Assembly: GCF_048569485.1 (NCBI RefSeq)
Contig: NW_027442244.1
Span: forward strand, 248,001 to 312,000
Direction: 5' to 3'
Source of the DNA: Anomaloglossus baeobatrachus
Taxonomy: Eukaryota; Chordata; Amphibia; Anura; Aromobatidae
DNA length: 64,000 nucleotides
Position 1 is the stretch's first letter, and each line of letters opens with the position of its first letter. Both the position numbers and the translations under genes were made by a program. The notes under the pieces are model-generated. The model did no database searches. It worked only from the letters and a program-made list of their open reading frames with translations, and was not told where the DNA came from. This document shows positions 47,330 to 60,518 of this stretch, piece after piece.

Positions 47330-48486
47330 ACTACACTTGATCTTAGCCAAAAGGCCGAGAAGCGATAACCAGAATTGGTTTGGGCCTCGAGTGGCACCCT
47401 GGCCTATGCCGGACACATCTTAGGGAGAGAGAGCGAGAGGGAGACAAACCCACGCCTACACAAGACATTTTGTCACCCAAGCCAACCCTTGAAAAGGCTG
47501 CTTTGCAGAGCAAAAACAAGAAGAATGGTGCGTTTTGCAGCCGCCGCCCACTGCAATGAATCTGAATAACTCCTCCTTTAGGGCGCAAGCAACTCCCCTC
47601 CCCCTTGCAGTCTTTCCAATTCACGATACAAAAAGACGGACAGGACAGGTTGCCTGACTTTCCGTCACTGCCACCCTTTGCCATCCTTACCCGTAGAAAG
47701 CCCTTTCATCATCCCCAAACCCTAATCTTTTCCCTTTCCTTCCCAGCCCCCAAACCCTGCCCTCTGTACCTTTCTCACCACCCGCTTCCCTTCTCCTGTC
47801 ATCCCCCTACCACCCGGGAAAAAAAGAGATTGCCCCCTCCTTCCACTAGCCCACCCTCCCACCCAAAGAACAACTTCTTCTGCGCAGCTTGTTTTCTAGG
47901 CAGCAGCGCTATTGTGATGTCATCGGGGGGCATTGTGACAAGCCGCCAGTGTTCCGTCTCTTCATGTTGTGCACTGTTCAAACCGAAAATACATCAACAG
48001 GCAGGCTACAGAAAAGCTTACTAACAAAGGTTAGAGAGGGGCTTTCTCAGAGGGCTTTTTACAGTTTGTCTATTCCCAATTAGCCGGTTTAGTATACTTA
48101 ATGAAAGTACTAATTCTTTCATAGGCCGCCCATTCTTAGTATTTGACGTTCAGGTAACAACAGGTAACTTTATTTGGAGTGGAAGCAGAGAGATAACACC
48201 AGATGCCAATTGTAGATCCTCTCACACCTGTGGTCACTGCAGCATCTGACTCCACTTTGTCCAAAAGGGATCTATTCCATTCAATTACACATGATCTAGA
48301 TTAGACTGACAACAAGATACTGCACGGGACATAGCAGAGTTGGTGAAGTTGAGTGGTGATGAGTTTGCTATTTGGATGAATAAAGCAAGTAAAAAGTGTG
48401 TTAGATAAAAATTCATTTCAATTCGCTAATCGGGCTAATATGAATCAGGTGAATCGAGTTCTGCTTTTGGAAACTGGGTTAAGAAG

Positions 48487-48674
48487 GGGTGCACCGTTCC
48501 TGGAGGTACTGCAATACCAGGTCAATGCGTGGAGTGGACAGAGCAAGCTCTTTTTCCATCTCCCTGTTCTAAAAATCCATTTAATATATGGTCCCCAGAT
48601 AGGGGACGTATCAGATATTAAACTGATAAGAACAGATACTACACTTGATCTTAGCCAAAAGGCCGAGAAGCGAT
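48487..48674 (-). ncRNA. RNU2: U2 snRNA (S unit)
   Basis: Complete. First intact gene beyond the full-length LINE. One private change lies in its distal promoter (aatgattctg near 48867). Confidence 0.97.
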
Positions 48675-49794
48675 AACCAGAATTGGTTTGGGCCTCGAGT
48701 GGCACCCTGGCCTATGCCGGACACATCTTAGGGAGAGAGAGCGAGAGGGAGACAAACCCACGCCTACACAAGACATTTTGTCACCCAAGCCAACCCTTGA
48801 AAAGGCTGCTTTGCAGAGCAAAAACAAGAAGAATGGTGCGTTTTGCAGCCGCCGCCCACTGCAATGATTCTGAATAACTCCTCCTTTAGGGCGCAAGCAA
48901 CTCCCCTCCCCCTTGCAGTCTTTCCAATTCACGATACAAAAAGACGGACAGGACAGGTTGCCTGACTTTCCGTCACTGCCACCCTTTGCCATCCTTACCC
49001 GTAGAAAGCCCTTTCATCATCCCCAAACCCTAATCTTTTCCCTTTCCTTCCCAGCCCCCAAACCCTGCCCTCTGTACCTTTCTCACCACCCGCTTCCCTT
49101 CTCCTGTCATCCCCCTACCACCCGGGAAAAAAAGAGATTGCCCCCTCCTTCCACTAGCCCACCCTCCCACCCAAAGAACAACTTCTTCTGCGCAGCTTGT
49201 TTTCTAGGCAGCAGCGCTATTGTGATGTCATCGGGGGGCATTGTGACAAGCCGCCAGTGTTCCGTCTCTTCATGTTGTGCACTGTTCAAACCGAAAATAC
49301 ATCAACAGGCAGGCTACAGAAAAGCTTACTAACAAAGGTTAGAGAGGGGCTTTCTCAGAGGGCTTTTTACAGTTTGTCTATTCCCAATTAGCCGGTTTAG
49401 TATACTTAATGAAAGTACTAATTCTTTCATAGGCCGCCCATTCTTAGTATTTGACGTTCAGGTAACAACAGGTAACTTTATTTGGAGTGGAAGCAGAGAG
49501 ATAACACCAGATGCCAATTGTAGATCCTCTCACACCTGTGGTCACTGCAGCATCTGACTCCACTTTGTCCAAAAGGGATCTATTCCATTCAATTACACAT
49601 GATCTAGATTAGACTGACAACAAGATACTGCACGGGACATAGCAGAGTTGGTGAAGTTGAGTGGTGATGAGTTTGCTATTTGGATGAATAAAGCAAGTAA
49701 AAAGTGTGTTAGATAAAAATTCATTTCAATTCGCTAATCGGGCTAATATGAATCAGGTGAATCGAGTTCTGCTTTTGGAAACTGGGTTAAGAAG

Positions 49795-49982
49795 GGGTGC
49801 ACCGTTCCTGGAGGTACTGCAATACCAGGTCAATGCGTGGAGTGGACAGAGCAAGCTCTTTTTCCATCTCCCTGTTCTAAAAATCCATTTAATATATGGT
49901 CCCCAGATAGGGGACGTATCAGATATTAAACTGATAAGAACAGATACTACACTTGATCTTAGCCAAAAGGCCGAGAAGCGAT
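49795..49982 (-). ncRNA. RNU2: U2 snRNA (S unit)
   Basis: Complete, with consensus S flanks. Confidence 0.97.
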
Positions 49983-51102
49983 AACCAGAATTGGTTTGGG
50001 CCTCGAGTGGCACCCTGGCCTATGCCGGACACATCTTAGGGAGAGAGAGCGAGAGGGAGACAAACCCACGCCTACACAAGACATTTTGTCACCCAAGCCA
50101 ACCCTTGAAAAGGCTGCTTTGCAGAGCAAAAACAAGAAGAATGGTGCGTTTTGCAGCCGCCGCCCACTGCAATGAATCTGAATAACTCCTCCTTTAGGGC
50201 GCAAGCAACTCCCCTCCCCCTTGCAGTCTTTCCAATTCACGATACAAAAAGACGGACAGGACAGGTTGCCTGACTTTCCGTCACTGCCACCCTTTGCCAT
50301 CCTTACCCGTAGAAAGCCCTTTCATCATCCCCAAACCCTAATCTTTTCCCTTTCCTTCCCAGCCCCCAAACCCTGCCCTCTGTACCTTTCTCACCACCCG
50401 CTTCCCTTCTCCTGTCATCCCCCTACCACCCGGGAAAAAAAGAGATTGCCCCCTCCTTCCACTAGCCCACCCTCCCACCCAAAGAACAACTTCTTCTGCG
50501 CAGCTTGTTTTCTAGGCAGCAGCGCTATTGTGATGTCATCGGGGGGCATTGTGACAAGCCGCCAGTGTTCCGTCTCTTCATGTTGTGCACTGTTCAAACC
50601 GAAAATACATCAACAGGCAGGCTACAGAAAAGCTTACTAACAAAGGTTAGAGAGGGGCTTTCTCAGAGGGCTTTTTACAGTTTGTCTATTCCCAATTAGC
50701 CGGTTTAGTATACTTAATGAAAGTACTAATTCTTTCATAGGCCGCCCATTCTTAGTATTTGACGTTCAGGTAACAACAGGTAACTTTATTTGGAGTGGAA
50801 GCAGAGAGATAACACCAGATGCCAATTGTAGATCCTCTCACACCTGTGGTCACTGCAGCATCTGACTCCACTTTGTCCAAAAGGGATCTATTCCATTCAA
50901 TTACACATGATCTAGATTAGACTGACAACAAGATACTGCACGGGACATAGCAGAGTTGGTGAAGTTGAGTGGTGATGAGTTTGCTATTTGGATGAATAAA
51001 GCAAGTAAAAAGTGTGTTAGATAAAAATTCATTTCAATTCGCTAATCGGGCTAATATGAATCAGGTGAATCGAGTTCTGCTTTTGGAAACTGGGTTAAGA
51101 AG

Positions 51103-51290
51103 GGGTGCACCGTTCCTGGAGGTACTGCAATACCAGGTCAATGCGTGGAGTGGACAGAGCAAGCTCTTTTTCCATCTCCCTGTTCTAAAAATCCATTTAA
51201 TATATGGTCCCCAGATAGGGGACGTATCAGATATTAAACTGATAAGAACAGATACTACACTTGATCTTAGCCAAAAGGCCGAGAAGCGAT
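51103..51290 (-). ncRNA. RNU2: U2 snRNA (S unit)
   Basis: Complete, with consensus S flanks. Confidence 0.97.
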
Positions 51291-52410
51291 AACCAGAATT
51301 GGTTTGGGCCTCGAGTGGCACCCTGGCCTATGCCGGACACATCTTAGGGAGAGAGAGCGAGAGGGAGACAAACCCACGCCTACACAAGACATTTTGTCAC
51401 CCAAGCCAACCCTTGAAAAGGCTGCTTTGCAGAGCAAAAACAAGAAGAATGGTGCGTTTTGCAGCCGCCGCCCACTGCAATGAATCTGAATAACTCCTCC
51501 TTTAGGGCGCAAGCAACTCCCCTCCCCCTTGCAGTCTTTCCAATTCACGATACAAAAAGACGGACAGGACAGGTTGCCTGACTTTCCGTCACTGCCACCC
51601 TTTGCCATCCTTACCCGTAGAAAGCCCTTTCATCATCCCCAAACCCTAATCTTTTCCCTTTCCTTCCCAGCCCCCAAACCCTGCCCTCTGTACCTTTCTC
51701 ACCACCCGCTTCCCTTCTCCTGTCATCCCCCTACCACCCGGGAAAAAAAGAGATTGCCCCCTCCTTCCACTAGCCCACCCTCCCACCCAAAGAACAACTT
51801 CTTCTGCGCAGCTTGTTTTCTAGGCAGCAGCGCTATTGTGATGTCATCGGGGGGCATTGTGACAAGCCGCCAGTGTTCCGTCTCTTCATGTTGTGCACTG
51901 TTCAAACCGAAAATACATCAACAGGCAGGCTACAGAAAAGCTTACTAACAAAGGTTAGAGAGGGGCTTTCTCAGAGGGCTTTTTACAGTTTGTCTATTCC
52001 CAATTAGCCGGTTTAGTATACTTAATGAAAGTACTAATTCTTTCATAGGCCGCCCATTCTTAGTATTTGACGTTCAGGTAACAACAGGTAACTTTATTTG
52101 GAGTGGAAGCAGAGAGATAACACCAGATGCCAATTGTAGATCCTCTCACACCTGTGGTCACTGCAGCATCTGACTCCACTTTGTCCAAAAGGGATCTATT
52201 CCATTCAATTACACATGATCTAGATTAGACTGACAACAAGATACTGCACGGGACATAGCAGAGTTGGTGAAGTTGAGTGGTGATGAGTTTGCTATTTGGA
52301 TGAATAAAGCAAGTAAAAAGTGTGTTAGATAAAAATTCATTTCAATTCGCTAATCGGGCTAATATGAATCAGGTGAATCGAGTTCTGCTTTTGGAAACTG
52401 GGTTAAGAAG

Positions 52411-53438
52411 GGGTGCACCGTTCCTGGAGGTACTGCAATACCAGGTCAATGCGTGGAGTGGACAGAGCAAGCTCTTTTTCCATCTCCCTGTTCTAAAAAT
52501 CCATTTAATATATGGTCCCCAGATAGGGGACGTATCAGATATTAAACTGATAAGAACAGATTGATTTAATGAAGCTTTCCAAAGCACCGCAAAAATGCAT
52601 GACCGAAGTCACACCAAAAACAGTGCAAAGGCTAGGATTCGTGTGGACCCCTCCGTGAGAAGAGGATCCCCAAAAATCAACCCCGTCCCTCCGAGCCAGA
52701 AGGCCACAGCGAGGGTCAGGGATCTTCGGTGCTCCCCCAAGCCGAAGCCTGGTTGAGCCTTGTTGTTGCTCCCAGCGTCCACCGAGGCATCTTACCCAAG
52801 TGGAGTAGGGAGCTACTAGTCGTTGGTTTCGCAGCCGAGACTGCCCGGACCGTCAACCGGTGTTGGTTTCTCAGCCCAAGGCTGACCGGACCTCCAACCG
52901 GGTGTTGGTTTCTCAGCCAAGGCTGACCGGACCTCCAACCGGGTGTTGGTTTCTCAGCCCAAGGCTAACCGGACCTCCAACCGGGTGTTGGTTTCTCAGC
53001 CAAAGCTGACCCGGACCTCCAACCGGGTGTTGGTTTCTCAGCCCAAAGCTGACCGGACCTCCGACCGGGATTATAAAAATTTCCCTTCTTAGCCAGAAGG
53101 CCGGGATAGGGCAATATGCTTGGAAAGTATGAATAGGCAAGGTGCGGAGTGCGACAGAGTCTGAGGCTTACCAGGGTCCCAACCTAGCAAGTTCAGACTC
53201 CCTCCAGGGTGTCCATTCCTGGGGCACATTGCACCATAACCCCCACACTTACTCAGTCTAATAGCCTCAATCCTGGTAGGGCCATGGTTTCCTCTAGAGG
53301 GATATACTATCCTCCCAAAGTACTAACAAGCGCAACCTTCCAGTGTGCATTGCATCATTGTACTAAGGTGGCCGGAGCCTTAAACCACCTTTTCGAACGA
53401 TACTACACTTGATCTTAGCCAAAAGGCCGAGAAGCGAT
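52411..53438 (-). pseudogene. RNU2: U2 snRNA gene split by element B
   Basis: U2 nt 1-40 are at 53399-53438 and nt 38-188 at 52411-52561, giving a 3 bp duplication (gat). Confidence 0.95.
52562..53398 (-). mobile_element. Element B copy 5 (longest subtype)
   Basis: 837 bp. The sense 5' end starts GTTCGAAAAGGTGG right after U2 nt 40. AAGGTGG and CCACCTT (53385-53391 and 53365-53371) form a 7 bp hairpin there. Six repeat units start at 52821, 52861, 52903, 52944, 52986 and 53028. The 3' end is TTAAATC plus two A. It belongs to a second sequence subtype with the copy at 62060 (for example aagaggatcc and agtctgaggcttacc), distinct from copies 3 and 4. Confidence 0.87.
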
Positions 53439-54558
53439 AACCAGAATTGGTTTGGGCCTCGAGTGGCACCCTGGCCTATGCCGGACACATCTTAGGGAGA
53501 GAGAGCGAGAGGGAGACAAACCCACGCCTACACAAGACATTTTGTCACCCAAGCCAACCCTTGAAAAGGCTGCTTTGCAGAGCAAAAACAAGAAGAATGG
53601 TGCGTTTTGCAGCCGCCGCCCACTGCAATGAATCTGAATAACTCCTCCTTTAGGGCGCAAGCAACTCCCCTCCCCCTTGCAGTCTTTCCAATTCACGATA
53701 CAAAAAGACGGACAGGACAGGTTGCCTGACTTTCCGTCACTGCCACCCTTTGCCATCCTTACCCGTAGAAAGCCCTTTCATCATCCCCAAACCCTAATCT
53801 TTTCCCTTTCCTTCCCAGCCCCCAAACCCTGCCCTCTGTACCTTTCTCACCACCCGCTTCCCTTCTCCTGTCATCCCCCTACCACCCGGGAAAAAAAGAG
53901 ATTGCCCCCTCCTTCCACTAGCCCACCCTCCCACCCAAAGAACAACTTCTTCTGCGCAGCTTGTTTTCTAGGCAGCAGCGCTATTGTGATGTCATCGGGG
54001 GGCATTGTGACAAGCCGCCAGTGTTCCGTCTCTTCATGTTGTGCACTGTTCAAACCGAAAATACATCAACAGGCAGGCTACAGAAAAGCTTACTAACAAA
54101 GGTTAGAGAGGGGCTTTCTCAGAGGGCTTTTTACAGTTTGTCTATTCCCAATTAGCCGGTTTAGTATACTTAATGAAAGTACTAATTCTTTCATAGGCCG
54201 CCCATTCTTAGTATTTGACGTTCAGGTAACAACAGGTAACTTTATTTGGAGTGGAAGCAGAGAGATAACACCAGATGCCAATTGTAGATCCTCTCACACC
54301 TGTGGTCACTGCAGCATCTGACTCCACTTTGTCCAAAAGGGATCTATTCCATTCAATTACACATGATCTAGATTAGACTGACAACAAGATACTGCACGGG
54401 ACATAGCAGAGTTGGTGAAGTTGAGTGGTGATGAGTTTGCTATTTGGATGAATAAAGCAAGTAAAAAGTGTGTTAGATAAAAATTCATTTCAATTCGCTA
54501 ATCGGGCTAATATGAATCAGGTGAATCGAGTTCTGCTTTTGGAAACTGGGTTAAGAAG

Positions 54559-54746
54559 GGGTGCACCGTTCCTGGAGGTACTGCAATACCAGGTCAATGC
54601 GTGGAGTGGACAGAGCAAGCTCTTTTTCCATCTCCCTGTTCTAAAAATCCATTTAATATATGGTCCCCAGATAGGGGACGTATCAGATATTAAACTGATA
54701 AGAACAGATACTACACTTGATCTTAGCCAAAAGGCCGAGAAGCGAT
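54559..54746 (-). ncRNA. RNU2: U2 snRNA (S unit)
   Basis: Complete. Its 5' flank has private changes near 55042 (ttttcgtc) and 55304 (catctggggg). Confidence 0.97.
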
Positions 54747-55866
54747 AACCAGAATTGGTTTGGGCCTCGAGTGGCACCCTGGCCTATGCCGGACACATCT
54801 TAGGGAGAGAGAGCGAGAGGGAGACAAACCCACGCCTACACAAGACATTTTGTCACCCAAGCCAACCCTTGAAAAGGCTGCTTTGCAGAGCAAAAACAAG
54901 AAGAATGGTGCGTTTTGCAGCCGCCGCCCACTGCAATGAATCTGAATAACTCCTCCTTTAGGGCGCAAGCAACTCCCCTCCCCCTTGCAGTCTTTCCAAT
55001 TCACGATACAAAAAGACGGACAGGACAGGTTGCCTGACTTTTCGTCACTGCCACCCTTTGCCATCCTTACCCGTAGAAAGCCCTTTCATCATCCCCAAAC
55101 CCTAATCTTTTCCCTTTCCTTCCCAGCCCCCAAACCCTGCCCTCTGTACCTTTCTCACCACCCGCTTCCCTTCTCCTGTCATCCCCCTACCACCCGGGAA
55201 AAAAAGAGATTGCCCCCTCCTTCCACTAGCCCACCCTCCCACCCAAAGAACAACTTCTTCTGCGCAGCTTGTTTTCTAGGCAGCAGCGCTATTGTGATGT
55301 CATCTGGGGGCATTGTGACAAGCCGCCAGTGTTCCGTCTCTTCATGTTGTGCACTGTTCAAACCGAAAATACATCAACAGGCAGGCTACAGAAAAGCTTA
55401 CTAACAAAGGTTAGAGAGGGGCTTTCTCAGAGGGCTTTTTACAGTTTGTCTATTCCCAATTAGCCGGTTTAGTATACTTAATGAAAGTACTAATTCTTTC
55501 ATAGGCCGCCCATTCTTAGTATTTGACGTTCAGGTAACAACAGGTAACTTTATTTGGAGTGGAAGCAGAGAGATAACACCAGATGCCAATTGTAGATCCT
55601 CTCACACCTGTGGTCACTGCAGCATCTGACTCCACTTTGTCCAAAAGGGATCTATTCCATTCAATTACACATGATCTAGATTAGACTGACAACAAGATAC
55701 TGCACGGGACATAGCAGAGTTGGTGAAGTTGAGTGGTGATGAGTTTGCTATTTGGATGAATAAAGCAAGTAAAAAGTGTGTTAGATAAAAATTCATTTCA
55801 ATTCGCTAATCGGGCTAATATGAATCAGGTGAATCGAGTTCTGCTTTTGGAAACTGGGTTAAGAAG

Positions 55867-56054
55867 GGGTGCACCGTTCCTGGAGGTACTGCAATACCAG
55901 GTCAATGCGTGGAGTGGACAGAGCAAGCTCTTTTTCCATCTCCCTGTTCTAAAAATCCATTTAATATATGGTCCCCAGATAGGGGACGTATCAGATATTA
56001 AACTGATAAGAACAGATACTACACTTGATCTTAGCCAAAAGGCCGAGAAGCGAT
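55867..56054 (-). ncRNA. RNU2: U2 snRNA (S unit)
   Basis: Complete, with consensus S flanks. Confidence 0.97.
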
Positions 56055-57174
56055 AACCAGAATTGGTTTGGGCCTCGAGTGGCACCCTGGCCTATGCCGG
56101 ACACATCTTAGGGAGAGAGAGCGAGAGGGAGACAAACCCACGCCTACACAAGACATTTTGTCACCCAAGCCAACCCTTGAAAAGGCTGCTTTGCAGAGCA
56201 AAAACAAGAAGAATGGTGCGTTTTGCAGCCGCCGCCCACTGCAATGAATCTGAATAACTCCTCCTTTAGGGCGCAAGCAACTCCCCTCCCCCTTGCAGTC
56301 TTTCCAATTCACGATACAAAAAGACGGACAGGACAGGTTGCCTGACTTTCCGTCACTGCCACCCTTTGCCATCCTTACCCGTAGAAAGCCCTTTCATCAT
56401 CCCCAAACCCTAATCTTTTCCCTTTCCTTCCCAGCCCCCAAACCCTGCCCTCTGTACCTTTCTCACCACCCGCTTCCCTTCTCCTGTCATCCCCCTACCA
56501 CCCGGGAAAAAAAGAGATTGCCCCCTCCTTCCACTAGCCCACCCTCCCACCCAAAGAACAACTTCTTCTGCGCAGCTTGTTTTCTAGGCAGCAGCGCTAT
56601 TGTGATGTCATCGGGGGGCATTGTGACAAGCCGCCAGTGTTCCGTCTCTTCATGTTGTGCACTGTTCAAACCGAAAATACATCAACAGGCAGGCTACAGA
56701 AAAGCTTACTAACAAAGGTTAGAGAGGGGCTTTCTCAGAGGGCTTTTTACAGTTTGTCTATTCCCAATTAGCCGGTTTAGTATACTTAATGAAAGTACTA
56801 ATTCTTTCATAGGCCGCCCATTCTTAGTATTTGACGTTCAGGTAACAACAGGTAACTTTATTTGGAGTGGAAGCAGAGAGATAACACCAGATGCCAATTG
56901 TAGATCCTCTCACACCTGTGGTCACTGCAGCATCTGACTCCACTTTGTCCAAAAGGGATCTATTCCATTCAATTACACATGATCTAGATTAGACTGACAA
57001 CAAGATACTGCACGGGACATAGCAGAGTTGGTGAAGTTGAGTGGTGATGAGTTTGCTATTTGGATGAATAAAGCAAGTAAAAAGTGTGTTAGATAAAAAT
57101 TCATTTCAATTCGCTAATCGGGCTAATATGAATCAGGTGAATCGAGTTCTGCTTTTGGAAACTGGGTTAAGAAG

Positions 57175-57362
57175 GGGTGCACCGTTCCTGGAGGTACTGC
57201 AATACCAGGTCAATGCGTGGAGTGGACAGAGCAAGCTCTTTTTCCATCTCCCTGTTCTAAAAATCCATTTAATATATGGTCCCCAGATAGGGGACGTATC
57301 AGATATTAAACTGATAAGAACAGATACTACACTTGATCTTAGCCAAAAGGCCGAGAAGCGAT
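57175..57362 (-). ncRNA. RNU2: U2 snRNA at the S/hybrid boundary
   Basis: Complete. The 3' flank is S type. The 5' flank starts S type and changes to L type at about 57970. Confidence 0.97.
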
Positions 57363-58752
57363 AACCAGAATTGGTTTGGGCCTCGAGTGGCACCCTGGCC
57401 TATGCCGGACACATCTTAGGGAGAGAGAGCGAGAGGGAGACAAACCCACGCCTACACAAGACATTTTGTCACCCAAGCCAACCCTTGAAAAGGCTGCTTT
57501 GCAGAGCAAAAACAAGAAGAATGGTGCGTTTTGCAGCCGCCGCCCACTGCAATGAATCTGAATAACTCCTCCTTTAGGGCGCAAGCAACTCCCCTCCCCC
57601 TTGCAGTCTTTCCAATTCACGATACAAAAAGACGGACAGGACAGGTTGCCTGACTTTCCGTCACTGCCACCCTTTGCCATCCTTACCCGTAGAAAGCCCT
57701 TTCATCATCCCCAAACCCTAATCTTTTCCCTTTCCTTCCCAGCCCCCAAACCCTGCCCTCTGTACCTTTCTCACCACCCGCTTCCCTTCTCCTGTCATCC
57801 CCCTACCACCCGGGAAAAAAAGAGATTGCCCCCTCCTTCCACTAGCCCACCCTCCCACCCAAAGAACAACTTCTTCTGCGCAGCTTGTTTTCTAGGCAGC
57901 AGCGCTATTGTGATGTCATCGGGGGGCATTGTGACAAGCCGCCAGTGTTCCGTCTCTTCATGTTGTGCACAGTTCAAACGGAAAATACATCAACAGGCAG
58001 ACTACAGAAAAGCTTACTATCAAAGGTTAGAGGGGGGCTTTCTCAGAGGGCTTTTTACAGTTTTTCTATTCCCAATTAGCCGTTTAAGTGTACTTATTGA
58101 AAGTAGTAATTCTTTCATAGGCCGCCCTTTCTTAGTATTTGACGTTCCTTATATTGCGGTATGAGGCTTCGCAGTAGGTTGCAAACATTCATCACCCATG
58201 ACTGTCCCCAATTGAGCTCAGAAGCTCAATGTCTATCATGACCTCTCTTTTAGAATGTCCAAGAGCAAGCAAACTATTCCTCCAGGAGAGGGCGCCAACA
58301 GACTACTAAAGAGATCATCATTACTCAAAGAAAACCCCAAAAACCAATGCATGATAGGAATAAACAGGTAACTTTCTTTGGAGTGGAAGCGGAGAGATCG
58401 CACCAGATGCCAATTCTAGATCTTATCACACCTGTGGTCACTGCAGCAGCAGGTGAATCCACTTTGTCCAAAAGGGATCTATTCCATTCAATTGCAAATG
58501 ATCTAGATAAGACAGAGAACTGCAGCACGGGGACATAGCCGAGTTGGTCAGGTTGAGTGGTGATGAGTTTGCTATTTGGATGAATAAAGAAAGTCAAAAG
58601 TGTGAAAGATAAAAAACAAAAGGAGGAAGTGTGAAAAGTGAATGGGCCAAATTGAGGTGCATATGAAGACGTATGCTTTCTTCCAATTCATTAAATCGGG
58701 CTAATATGAATCAGGTGAATTGAGTTCTGCTTTTGGAAACTGGGTTAAGAAG
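57363..58752. repeat. Hybrid intergenic spacer (representative)
   Basis: 1,390 bp. The promoter half to about 57969 is S type and the rest is L type. The inverted repeat and CTCF-like motif (58282-58295) are present, and an extra G lies in the acgggg run near 58527. I see no coding sequence. Confidence 0.85.
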
Positions 58753-58940
58753 GGGTGCACCGTTCCTGGAGGTACTGCAATACCAGGTCAATGCGTGGAG
58801 TGGACAGAGCAAGCTCTTTTTCCATCTCCCTGTTCTAAAAATCCATTTAATATATGGTCCCCAGATAGGGGACGTATCAGATATTAAACTGATAAGAACA
58901 GATACTACACTTGATCTTAGCCAAAAGGCCGAGAAGCGAT
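58753..58940 (-). ncRNA. RNU2: U2 snRNA (hybrid unit)
   Basis: Complete. L-type 3' flank and S-type promoter. One promoter-distal change (agacagacag near 59211). Confidence 0.97.
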
Positions 58941-60330
58941 AACCAGAATTGGTTTGGGCCTCGAGTGGCACCCTGGCCTATGCCGGACACATCTTAGGGA
59001 GAGAGAGCGAGAGGGAGACAAACCCACGCCTACACAAGACATTTTGTCACCCAAGCCAACCCTTGAAAAGGCTGCTTTGCAGAGCAAAAACAAGAAGAAT
59101 GGTGCGTTTTGCAGCCGCCGCCCACTGCAATGAATCTGAATAACTCCTCCTTTAGGGCGCAAGCAACTCCCCTCCCCCTTGCAGTCTTTCCAATTCACGA
59201 TACAAAAAGACAGACAGGACAGGTTGCCTGACTTTCCGTCACTGCCACCCTTTGCCATCCTTACCCGTAGAAAGCCCTTTCATCATCCCCAAACCCTAAT
59301 CTTTTCCCTTTCCTTCCCAGCCCCCAAACCCTGCCCTCTGTACCTTTCTCACCACCCGCTTCCCTTCTCCTGTCATCCCCCTACCACCCGGGAAAAAAAG
59401 AGATTGCCCCCTCCTTCCACTAGCCCACCCTCCCACCCAAAGAACAACTTCTTCTGCGCAGCTTGTTTTCTAGGCAGCAGCGCTATTGTGATGTCATCGG
59501 GGGGCATTGTGACAAGCCGCCAGTGTTCCGTCTCTTCATGTTGTGCACAGTTCAAACGGAAAATACATCAACAGGCAGACTACAGAAAAGCTTACTATCA
59601 AAGGTTAGAGGGGGGCTTTCTCAGAGGGCTTTTTACAGTTTTTCTATTCCCAATTAGCCGTTTAAGTGTACTTATTGAAAGTAGTAATTCTTTCATAGGC
59701 CGCCCTTTCTTAGTATTTGACGTTCCTTATATTGCGGTATGAGGCTTCGCAGTAGGTTGCAAACATTCATCACCCATGACTGTCCCCAATTGAGCTCAGA
59801 AGCTCAATGTCTATCATGACCTCTCTTTTAGAATGTCCAAGAGCAAGCAAACTATTCCTCCAGGAGAGGGCGCCAACAGACTACTAAAGAGATCATCATT
59901 ACTCAAAGAAAACCCCAAAAACCAATGCATGATAGGAATAAACAGGTAACTTTCTTTGGAGTGGAAGCGGAGAGATCGCACCAGATGCCAATTCTAGATC
60001 TTATCACACCTGTGGTCACTGCAGCAGCAGGTGAATCCACTTTGTCCAAAAGGGATCTATTCCATTCAATTGCAAATGATCTAGATAAGACAGAGAACTG
60101 CAGCACGGGGACATAGCCGAGTTGGTCAGGTTGAGTGGTGATGAGTTTGCTATTTGGATGAATAAAGAAAGTCAAAAGTGTGAAAGATAAAAAACAAAAG
60201 GAGGAAGTGTGAAAAGTGAATGGGCCATATTGAGGTGCATATGAAGACGTATGCTTTCTTCCAATTCATTAAATCGGGCTAATATGAATCAGGTGAATTG
60301 AGTTCTGCTTTTGGAAACTGGGTTAAGAAG

Positions 60331-60518
60331 GGGTGCACCGTTCCTGGAGGTACTGCAATACCAGGTCAATGCGTGGAGTGGACAGAGCAAGCTCTTTTTC
60401 CATCTCCCTGTTCTAAAAATCCATTTAATATATGGTCCCCAGATAGGGGACGTATCAGATATTAAACTGATAAGAACAGATACTACACTTGATCTTAGCC
60501 AAAAGGCCGAGAAGCGAT
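60331..60518 (-). ncRNA. RNU2: U2 snRNA (hybrid unit)
   Basis: Complete, one 1,578 bp period from the previous gene. Its 3' spacer has gggccatatt for gggccaaatt near 60228. Confidence 0.97.

Larger units (their letters stand above)
41638..47366 (-). pseudogene. RNU2: U2 snRNA gene split by full-length Keno-like LINE
   Basis: U2 nt 1-52 are at 47315-47366 and nt 38-188 at 41638-41788, so nt 38-52 are duplicated. The U2 promoter and the first 52 nt stand directly upstream of the LINE 5' end in the same orientation and could drive its transcription. Confidence 0.96.
11445..57969 (-). repeat. Tandem array block of short (S-type, 1,308 bp) U2 units
   Basis: U2 5' ends recur every 1,308 bp (12752, 14060, 15368 and so on), apart from a 1-nt deletion near 25330, a 2-nt deletion near 30283, and the insertions. 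S units lack the L spacer segment: gacgttc is joined directly to caggtaacaacaggtaac, a short direct repeat at the deletion join. They also lack the ggaggaagtgtg...gcatatgaagac stretch near the U2 3' flank. S markers are cctacacaag, gccgccgcccac and gatgtcatcgggggg. Private single-base changes are rare, which points to recent amplification or active homogenisation. Confidence 0.95.

Noticed and set aside
11445-57969. CRISPR array or satellite DNA
   Set aside because: The period is 1.3 kb with a complete U2 gene in each unit. There are no short spaced repeats or cas genes.
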